Shown in pieces: positions 21,509-27,241 of a DNA stretch of 27,241 nucleotides; within the stretch, counting starts at the first letter, position 1; each line of letters begins with the position of its first letter. Position numbers and translations under genes: made by a program. The stretch comes from a virus, in the IMG/VR virus record IMGVR_UViG_3300050821_000369, positions 1-27,241 of that record; one strand, given 5' to 3'. The notes below the pieces were generated by a model that made no database searches, was not told where the DNA came from, and saw only the letters and a list, made by a program, of their open reading frames with translations.

Positions 21509-24253
21509 ATGTCTGTAATTACTATACAAGATTTCTCTGGTATGATGCCACTTCGGGATGGAATACTCCTTCCCGATAGAAACGCGCAGTATGCGAAAAA
21601 TACATGGCTCTACAAGGGAGGCGTTAGAGGGTTTCGGCAGGCTCTTCAGGTCTACACAACTATCCATAGTGACACGCAGCAAGTGTATCGTATACCGGAA
21701 AGTGTTGCTGAACCCCCTGATTTTTCTGCTTCCAAATGGTTAGAGTTTCCTGATCCATATATGGCTGTAATACGCAACCCCGTTGTTGGGGATCAATGGA
21801 ATAGGTATTATTTTTTCCCATCTGATCAGTATGCTTCAACTGGTGATAATCCAGATTGGCCTACTATAAAGCCACCTCCTCAATACAGAACATATGATCC
21901 GGCAACTAATACACTTGGGCCTATGTTGGTCATTGGTATCCCCACTCCTACTGTTGCTCCTACTGTTGTACCGGCACCAACAACCCTAACAAAAACGGCT
22001 ACTGCTGCCGTTCCTGCTGGCGGCACAACATTAACTCTTAATAATACTACCGATCTTAGCGATGGCATGTCTATCACAGATAAGACTGCCACTACAGTAA
22101 CACATACGACAACTGCTGCTACTAATCCAAATTCGATTACGCCGACATACTCAGCTATTACTTCTACTAGTTTAGTTCCAACTGTAATAACTCAATCAAT
22201 AACTGTTGGAGCGCCTGCTGGTACTCCGTACTTAACTGTACCTAGTAGTGCTGGTATCACACAAGGTATGATACCTATAAATCCATCAAATCCATCTTCG
22301 ATCCCTACTGGTACTTTCGTGAGTATTGTATCGGGAATTAATATTACTTTAAGCCAAAATATGGCTGCTCTTATACCTCCAGGTACTGCAATAAATTTCC
22401 AATCCCCTCCGCCTAATGTTTTAGTATTAAGTAATACTGCTGGTGCTACAGTTGGCATGGCAGTTGCAAATCTTTCAAACCCATCTTCAATTACTGCTGG
22501 TACTACTATAATTGCTGTTTCAGGAAGCGAAATTACTTTAAGTGCAAACGTAGCTAGTACTGTTAATGCTGGAGATGCAATACAATGTGGAGCCACATCC
22601 CCTAATACTTTAGCTATGAATAGTGTTACTGGCATTGTTGCTGGTATGACAATTACGGATGTTACAAATTCGGCAGCACTTATTGTTAATACTACAGTGG
22701 CTAGTGTATCAGGGCTTAAGGTTACGATGAGCCAAGATGTAGCTAGCAGTGGTGTTGGTGCTGGTGATAGCATCCAATTCCAAAATATAGTGTTTCCCAT
22801 AGCTACACAGATTGATACTAAAGGGGTAGTAAACACAACAACGGTTAATATAACCGCGCCTACTGCTGGTGCCGGTGTGTTGGTTGGTGATCAAATTCAG
22901 TTTGATGTTACTGATATTGAGAACAGAGCATATGTTTATACATACGTTAGTGCATATGGTGAAGAGGGTGCAGCTAGTCCGCCGACAAATGAAACAGGAA
23001 ATCCTACTGGTACGTGGACAATAACTATACCTGCTCCCGCTGCTGGTATTACAACCAACCGAAATTTAGCCAAAGTACGCTTATATCGTACTGTCGTTGA
23101 TAGTTCTGGCAATGCATCGTACTATCAAGTGACAGAGTTTGGACCTCCGTTTCCGACCGGAGTAACTAACTATAGTGACTCGGCGTTGCCACAGGATGTC
23201 GTTTTTAATTCTCCACTGTCAAGCGAGCTTTATACAGCACCCCCCATTGATCTTCAGGGGGTAGTGATGATGGCAAATGGTATAGCCGCAGGGTGGAGTA
23301 ACGAACGGGAGATATGGTTCAGTGCTGCTTATCTGCCTCACGCTTGGCCTGCTTCTTATGCTCTCACAGTGGATTATCCAATTGTGGGACTAACTGCAAA
23401 TGGTGCTTCCTTAAACATCATGTGTAAAGGAACACCGTTCATTGCTACTGGTGTTACTCCTGATACGATGACTATTGGTAGAATATCATCCAATGAGCCA
23501 TGTATTAGTAGGGGCAGTGTAGTGTCATCTGGTGAAGGCGCTTACTATGCTTCACCTAACGGCATTATATTGCTGAACTCTAGCGGCACTGTAAGTATAA
23601 CTGAATTTGTTTATGAAAAAGAGTTTCACAATACGTTACAGCCTTGGAATTGGGCTGCTGGACATTTCGGATTAAACTATGTGGCTTTTATAAGAGGTAC
23701 AGGATTAATTGATGTTGATCCTGATGGAGCAGTACTACATGGTTTTGTCCTAGATAAAGAGGACAAGAATACTTCATTTACTTATCTTCATTTTTCTACT
23801 ACAGTTGAGAATATGTATTTCGATGAGATATCAGGTCAATTGTTTGAGATATTAAGTGATGGCAGAGTAATGCAGTGGAACCCACCAGTAGCTAATCCGG
23901 GTACTACTACATTATGGGATTGGACGTGGGAGTCCAAACCGTTTCGTATGGCGTTTCCAGCATCGTTCAAAGCCATTAAGATTATATTTGATGTACCGTC
24001 AGAAGTAACTATTATACCTATGACAAGAAATACTTCTCAAGATCAAGTCTTTGATCCTGCTACGCAATGGTTAATCATTAGAGTGTATGCAGATGATAGG
24101 TTTGTAATGGTAAAGGAAATACTAAGGAACGAAGAGGTTCTATTGATACCAGATGGGTTTAAGGCTACTCTGTGGGAACTTGAACTTCAAGGTCAAGTAA
24201 ATGTTGTGCATCTTAAGATGGCAACGAGTGTGAAGGAGTTGAGGAAAGCTTAA
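21509..24253 (+). CDS. Tail nozzle-like protein with inserted repeat domain
   Basis: A 914-residue protein. The start (SVITIQDFSGMMPLRDGILLPDRNAQYAKNTWLYKG) and the later segments ENRAYVYTYVSAYGEEG, KVRLYRTVV, GVVMMANGIAAGWSNEREIWFS and GEGAYYASPNGIILLNS indicate the beta-propeller-like podophage nozzle/tail-tube protein (same position and role as T7 gp12). Residues about 160-465 look inserted: three ~57-residue repeats (about 240-297, 304-360, 367-424) with the pattern GM, then NPSSIxxGT, VSG, ITLSxNVA, AGDAIQ. Palindromes S14 and S15 are inside. It shares one base with the next start. Confidence 0.8.
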   Translation: MSVITIQDFSGMMPLRDGILLPDRNAQYAKNTWLYKGGVRGFRQALQVYTTIHSDTQQVYRIPESVAEPPDFSASKWLEFPDPYMAVIRNPVVGDQWNRYYFFPSDQYASTGDNPDWPTIKPPPQYRTYDPATNTLGPMLVIGIPTPTVAPTVVPAPTTLTKTATAAVPAGGTTLTLNNTTDLSDGMSITDKTATTVTHTTTAATNPNSITPTYSAITSTSLVPTVITQSITVGAPAGTPYLTVPSSAGITQGMIPINPSNPSSIPTGTFVSIVSGINITLSQNMAALIPPGTAINFQSPPPNVLVLSNTAGATVGMAVANLSNPSSITAGTTIIAVSGSEITLSANVASTVNAGDAIQCGATSPNTLAMNSVTGIVAGMTITDVTNSAALIVNTTVASVSGLKVTMSQDVASSGVGAGDSIQFQNIVFPIATQIDTKGVVNTTTVNITAPTAGAGVLVGDQIQFDVTDIENRAYVYTYVSAYGEEGAASPPTNETGNPTGTWTITIPAPAAGITTNRNLAKVRLYRTVVDSSGNASYYQVTEFGPPFPTGVTNYSDSALPQDVVFNSPLSSELYTAPPIDLQGVVMMANGIAAGWSNEREIWFSAAYLPHAWPASYALTVDYPIVGLTANGASLNIMCKGTPFIATGVTPDTMTIGRISSNEPCISRGSVVSSGEGAYYASPNGIILLNSSGTVSITEFVYEKEFHNTLQPWNWAAGHFGLNYVAFIRGTGLIDVDPDGAVLHGFVLDKEDKNTSFTYLHFSTTVENMYFDEISGQLFEILSDGRVMQWNPPVANPGTTTLWDWTWESKPFRMAFPASFKAIKIIFDVPSEVTIIPMTRNTSQDQVFDPATQWLIIRVYADDRFVMVKEILRNEEVLLIPDGFKATLWELELQGQVNVVHLKMATSVKELRKA
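21657..21672 (+). promoter_or_regulatory. Palindrome site S14 (inside CDS)
   Basis: CAACTATCCATAGTGA. It sits 149 nt into the nozzle gene and encodes T-I-H-S-D, the same peptide as S8, with an identical TATCCATAGTGA core. Confidence 0.75.
22226..22780 (+). repeat. Three diverged repeats inside the nozzle gene
   Basis: Three units of about 170-190 nt encode the ~57-residue repeats described for the nozzle gene. They are clear at protein level, diverged at DNA level, and share stretches such as AATCCATCAAATCCATC-like Asn-Pro-Ser coding sequence. Confidence 0.6.
23163..23178 (+). promoter_or_regulatory. Palindrome site S15 (inside CDS)
   Basis: TAACTAACTATAGTGA, identical to S13 although S13 is intergenic. 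It reads V-T-N-Y-S-D within the nozzle gene. Confidence 0.8.
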
Positions 24254-24768
24254 TGCCAGTTGCTACTAAATATCCCTCGATACCAATACACTCCGGCGAT
24301 CTTAAAAGCATGGGTGATGCAGTCAATGCTATGCGTCAAACGGTGAGTTTGTTAATTGTAAATCAACAACAGCCATCACAACCGACGCTAACTAAAGCAT
24401 CGCAAGTATTTGCTACTACAGACCATGTGGCACAAGCGATATCTTCAGCAAGTGTAGCAGGTCCAGCAGGTCCGCCCGGTAAAGATGGTCCGCCCGGTAA
24501 AGATGGTCCGCCCGGTCCAGCAGGTGCTCCCGGTACAGGTTTCCCTGATGCACCTATTGACGGTTTCTATTATGCGCGTTTTAATAGAACATGGAATAAA
24601 GTGCTAGGATTGAGTGGTGGTGTAATGACAGGTTCATTGACTTTAGTTAATGCTGTGTTTTCTCCTTTACCAGTTGATGCTGCTAATGATAGTGCTGCTG
24701 CTACTGCTGGCGTTCCAGTTGGTGGTGTTTATAAGAATGGTTCAGTATTGATGGTGAGGGTAACATGA
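24253..24768 (+). CDS. Collagen-like tail fibre protein
   Basis: A 171-residue protein. A helical N-terminus (DLKSMGDAVNAMRQTVSLL) probably trimerises. Residues about 70-95 are a collagen-like Gly-x-y run (GPAGPPGKDGPPGKDG...), followed by one DAPIDGFYYARFNRTW repeat of the kind found four times in the 17172 product. The end (GVPVGGVYKNGSVLMVRVT) is a common phage fibre C-terminus. Collagen-like stretches give rigid trimeric rods in phage fibres. It overlaps the next gene by 4 nt. Confidence 0.8.
   Translation: MPVATKYPSIPIHSGDLKSMGDAVNAMRQTVSLLIVNQQQPSQPTLTKASQVFATTDHVAQAISSASVAGPAGPPGKDGPPGKDGPPGPAGAPGTGFPDAPIDGFYYARFNRTWNKVLGLSGGVMTGSLTLVNAVFSPLPVDAANDSAAATAGVPVGGVYKNGSVLMVRVT
24469..24516 (+). 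repeat. 18-bp tandem repeat in the collagen-like segment
   Basis: GGTCCGCCCGGTAAAGAT occurs at 24469-24486 and 24487-24504, and its first 12 bases again at 24505-24516. In-frame units encode GPPGKD. Near-identical tandem copies can change number by slippage and so vary rod length. Confidence 0.85.
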
Positions 24769-25286
24769 TCCGTATAAACGATGTTCATGCTATCAATGCT
24801 GTAGCAAGAGCGGCACGGGTACAATTCGTTCCGCATATACACCATTGTATTGCTGAGTATAACTCTCGTGATCAACTGGTAGGCGGTGTATTGTTTACAG
24901 ATTGGAATTATGGTTCTGTGATTACTCATATTGCTCTAGTTCCAGTTAAAGGTCTATTGTGTAGGCAATTATTATGGTTGACATGTCAATATGGATTTAA
25001 TCAATTACAGGCAAAGAAAATGATTGCTTTAGTACCAGAATGGAATATAGCTTCTCGTAATTTAGTTTTGAAGCTCGGATATAAAATAGAATATAAGATG
25101 GATGATGTATTTAATAATCCTCCTCCATTAGATAATGGTATGTACATTACAAGTATGGTGCGTCAAGATTGTAAATGGTTAAGAATGAAACCACCAGTTA
25201 TAGAATTTGCTCCGCAAGAACGAATGAACCATTTACCGACGATAGAAGAACTAGCTGCTATGCCAGTGGCTCCGGTTCTTCACTAA
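24765..25286 (+). CDS. GNAT-family acetyltransferase-like protein
   Basis: A 173-residue protein. The core VGGVLFTDWNYGSVITHIALVP is the GNAT beta-hairpin. It is followed by a helix in the acetyl-CoA region (GLLCRQLLWLTCQYGFNQL) and a late motif (ALVPEWNIASRNLVLKLGYKIEYK, about residues 88-110), as in N-acetyltransferases that end with N-x-x-S-x-x-L-x-x-x-L-G-[FY]. The Q/R-x-x-G-x-[GA] signature is not clean, so activity is uncertain. Such genes are common beside tail genes of podophages; target unknown. Its stop TAA is inside palindrome S16. Confidence 0.75.
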   Translation: MIRINDVHAINAVARAARVQFVPHIHHCIAEYNSRDQLVGGVLFTDWNYGSVITHIALVPVKGLLCRQLLWLTCQYGFNQLQAKKMIALVPEWNIASRNLVLKLGYKIEYKMDDVFNNPPPLDNGMYITSMVRQDCKWLRMKPPVIEFAPQERMNHLPTIEELAAMPVAPVLH

Positions 25287-25295
25287 CTATAGTGA
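25280..25295 (+). promoter_or_regulatory. Palindrome site S16
   Basis: TCACTAACTATAGTGA with both half-sites perfect. It contains the TAA stop (25284-25286) of the acetyltransferase gene and ends 9 nt before ATG 25305. Confidence 0.85.
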
Positions 25296-25304
25296 GAGAC
25301 GACG

Positions 25305-26648
25305 ATGGGTGGCGGTAAGGGCGGACAAGCAGACCAGTCTGGTATGATGCAGGCACTGGTCAGCGCGCAAGCTGCACAACAAGCTTATCAGTTAGGATCG
25401 CAAGAACTTGACTGGTCGAAGCAGCAGTGGGCGCAAGAATACCCATACATGCAGCAGATCGCCCAAGGACAAATTCAAACCCAAAACCAAACCGCGGACT
25501 TCAGTCGGAACCAACAACAGTTCTATGAGCAACAATATCAACCGATGGAGGCCCAATATAATAAACAAGCTGAGGAGTGGGCGTCTCCGCAGAACATAGC
25601 ACTACAGTCTAGTGAAGCATCAGCTAATGTTGCTGAAGGCATTAATGCTCAGAAGGCTAGCGCACAGCAACAATTAGAAGGTTACGGTGTTAACCCCGGC
25701 GCAACTAGATTTGCTTCCCTTGGTGCCGCTATGGGAGTTCAAGGCGGTGCGGCTGAAGCTGGTGCTGGTACGCAAGCGGCAATGGCAACTAAGATGCAAG
25801 GTATGCAGTTAGTTGGTGGTGCTGTTAATACTGGTCGTGGGTTCCCAAATGCAGTTGCTTCATTGTCTGGCGCATCAACAGGAGCAGGACAAGCTGGATC
25901 ACAAGGTATAACGAGTGGTATGCAAACTGGTTCAAATATGATGACTGCACCATCACAATGGTGGAATGCTGGTGCAAATAATATGAGTGTGTATACTGGT
26001 GCGGTTAATGGATATAACCAAGCACAAGTAGGATTTGCACAAGCCAATGCAAGTGAGATGGCAGGGTTTGGGTCTGCTGCTGGTAGCTTAATGGGGATGG
26101 CTATGTTCCATCCTTGGGCAGAGAAAGGTGGACCGATTGAGAGATACGAAGATGGTGGTACAGTAATTGCACTTCCTCGTAGACCTAATCCATATAGTTC
26201 AGGAGGGCACTATAGTCCGCCAATGGGCTTTGCGGATGGTGGAGCTATACCTCGTTATTTCCAAGCAGGACCGGCAGCACAACCAGTACAACCGGGGCAA
26301 CCACAACCACAACAACCTCCACCACCTATACCTCCACAGAATGGTACACCGGGAGGGATTATAACGCCGCAGATGTCTCCATCTAAAGGTCAAGTGCCTG
26401 ACGATGTGGATGCTAAATTAACTGTTGGTGAGTTCGTTATGCCACTAGATGTTGTGCGGTGGAAAGGTAAAGAGTATTGGTACAAACAAATTGACAGCGC
26501 AAGGAAGCAAGAGACAGAAGCTAACATGCGTGGGGATATTGGTGGTGAACCTGTAATGGGTATACCATCGCGTAATCCTCAGTTCGTATCTAGACCAAAT
26601 GCTATGCCGGGGCAACCGGGTGTTATGCCAGCGAGGGCGGTCGCCTAA
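25305..26648 (+). CDS. Internal virion-type protein, Gln/Gly/Ala-rich
   Basis: A 447-residue protein. Residues 1-120 are helical and Gln-rich; 120-260 are Gly/Ala/Met-rich with predicted helices. At about 270-320 it has GG turns (AEKGGPIERYEDGGTVI, GFADGGAIPRY), then a Pro/Gln-rich linker. A C-terminal conserved unit at about 364-390 reads VPDDVDAKLTVGEFVMPLDVVRWKGKE, known from podophage internal or ejected proteins. Together with the transglycosylase-bearing next gene it probably forms the ejectosome. The stop TAA is the first three bases of palindrome S17. Confidence 0.75.
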   Translation: MGGGKGGQADQSGMMQALVSAQAAQQAYQLGSQELDWSKQQWAQEYPYMQQIAQGQIQTQNQTADFSRNQQQFYEQQYQPMEAQYNKQAEEWASPQNIALQSSEASANVAEGINAQKASAQQQLEGYGVNPGATRFASLGAAMGVQGGAAEAGAGTQAAMATKMQGMQLVGGAVNTGRGFPNAVASLSGASTGAGQAGSQGITSGMQTGSNMMTAPSQWWNAGANNMSVYTGAVNGYNQAQVGFAQANASEMAGFGSAAGSLMGMAMFHPWAEKGGPIERYEDGGTVIALPRRPNPYSSGGHYSPPMGFADGGAIPRYFQAGPAAQPVQPGQPQPQQPPPPIPPQNGTPGGIITPQMSPSKGQVPDDVDAKLTVGEFVMPLDVVRWKGKEYWYKQIDSARKQETEANMRGDIGGEPVMGIPSRNPQFVSRPNAMPGQPGVMPARAVA

Positions 26649-26661
26649 CTATAAATAGTGA
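26646..26661 (+). promoter_or_regulatory. Palindrome site S17
   Basis: TAACTATAAATAGTGA, identical to S6. Its TAA ends the 25305 gene and ATG 26671 follows 9 nt after it. Confidence 0.8.
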
Positions 26662-26670
26662 GCAAATGAA

Positions 26671-27241
26671 ATGGCGAACTCGACAGTAGGCAGTCACGGC
26701 GGATCATTCGCAGGTGGATTTGCTAAAGCATTTTTAGCTGTCATGCAGATGTCGATGAGGAAACGGCAACTGGATGATATGCACGCTTTTTATAAGATGA
26801 TGATGATACAGATGCAGCATAATATGGCGCATCAAGATTTAGATGATACTATGAAAAGACGATTTATGAATGAGACAACTCCGTGGAAAGGTACGTCTCT
26901 TGAGGGTGGTGGTGATGGTTATGATACTAGCGGTACTGCTGATGCTAAAGGAAAATATTCGCTAGCTGATATGACTAAGATGGCTGAGAAAGCCGGGTTC
27001 AAAGGTGATGACGCAGCTCACATAGCTGCTATTGCTGCCGCTGAAAGTAATGGTAATCCTGATGCGGTAGGGAAAGCAGGAGAAGTTGGATTAACACAGG
27101 TTAACCCACATGCTTGGTCTGCGGAGGATGTTGCGAAAGCAAAAACTCCACAGGGTGCATTTGACGTTGCATTTAAGATTAAAAACACACAAGGTTGGGG
27201 TGCTTGGTCAACTGATCCATCTTCACCTAACTTTACTAAAA
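26671..27241 (+). CDS. Internal virion protein with lytic transglycosylase domain (partial)
   Basis: The frame is open from ATG 26671 to the right edge (190 codons), so the C-terminus is missing. ATG 26666 is not usable, as it hits a stop after seven codons. Residues 1-65 are Met-rich and helical, then a Gly-rich linker. From about 95 a goose-lysozyme/SLT-like domain begins: AAHIAAIAAAESNGNP with E125 as likely catalytic acid, then GEVGLTQVNPHAW (138-149). This fold cuts peptidoglycan so that DNA can enter the cell at infection. No good Shine-Dalgarno; palindrome S17 ends 9 nt upstream. Confidence 0.8.
   Translation, partial: MANSTVGSHGGSFAGGFAKAFLAVMQMSMRKRQLDDMHAFYKMMMIQMQHNMAHQDLDDTMKRRFMNETTPWKGTSLEGGGDGYDTSGTADAKGKYSLADMTKMAEKAGFKGDDAAHIAAIAAAESNGNPDAVGKAGEVGLTQVNPHAWSAEDVAKAKTPQGAFDVAFKIKNTQGWGAWSTDPSSPNFTK

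Noticed and set aside
22616-22631. TAGCTATGAATAGTGT as an eighteenth site
   Set aside because: Two departures from the consensus including the conserved right arm; possible relic, not counted.
22192-22836. 214-codon open frame on the - strand opposite the nozzle repeats
   Set aside because: It mirrors the Thr/Ala/Val-rich repeats of the nozzle gene on the + strand, has no ribosome binding site or supporting neighbours, and its product is a low-complexity shadow.
24469-24516. CRISPR-like repeats
   Set aside because: The units are contiguous without spacers and encode an in-frame collagen-like segment.

Overview
The window reads as the left and structural part of a tailed-phage genome (or prophage) of podovirus type. 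Every gene I can support is on the + strand, and most overlap or abut, as in long phage operons. The recognisable genes are a large terminase, portal, scaffold, major capsid protein, head-tail adaptor, a nozzle-like tail protein, a tail-collar fibre protein, several modular adhesin-like proteins, a GNAT acetyltransferase, and the start of an internal virion protein with a lytic transglycosylase domain that runs off the right edge. No integrase, repressor, replication or lysis cassette is visible, so the lifestyle is not decided by gene content. The only host clue is a secreted protein with a PEP-CTERM-like (PEPxxWA type) C-terminus. Such tails are typical of exosortase-bearing Alphaproteobacteria such as sphingomonads and bradyrhizobia, so an alphaproteobacterial host is my inference.

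Layout. 1-806: a repeat-rich leader, a consensus sigma70 promoter, and two small genes each closed by a strong terminator. 807-1208: non-coding DNA with hairpins, possible promoters and a terminator. 1209-2675: TerL. 2771-3490: the PEP-CTERM-like cargo gene. 3632-3716: tRNA-Tyr(GTA). 3736-6267: eight small or medium genes of mostly unknown role. 6367-8718: portal. 8765-9325: two small Gly-rich proteins. 9331-11346: three genes that appear to share an N-terminal helical module; one adds an Ig-like domain and one a LamG-like domain. 11364-14122: two small genes, scaffold and capsid, followed by a hairpin. 14195-25286: adaptor, tail and fibre module, nozzle, collagen-like protein and acetyltransferase. 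25305-27241: two internal-virion-type proteins.

The most striking feature is a dispersed palindrome, T[A/C]ACTA-N4-TAGTGA, found 17 times (two copies have a 3-nt spacer) and spread across the whole window every 0.4-2.9 kb. One copy covers the -10 box of the consensus promoter. Seven overlap or lie within 10 nt of a start codon, and four supply the stop codon of the gene before them. Seven lie inside coding regions, and the six of these with a 4-nt spacer all sit in the same reading frame. The half-sites are 10 bp apart and nearly all copies share one orientation. This resembles the repressor operators/stoperators of mycobacteriophage L5 relatives, or dispersed centromere sites, more than random repetition. 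I consider it the best candidate for an undescribed regulatory system here. The partner protein is not in the window.

The virion genes show heavy domain shuffling. Two fibre-adaptor paralogues flank the collar protein, two adjacent jelly-roll-like proteins have related C-termini, and DAPxDGxxYxRxNxxW repeats recur in two proteins. The nozzle carries a three-repeat insertion, and GG-motif segments recur in two minor proteins, with a looser echo in a third.
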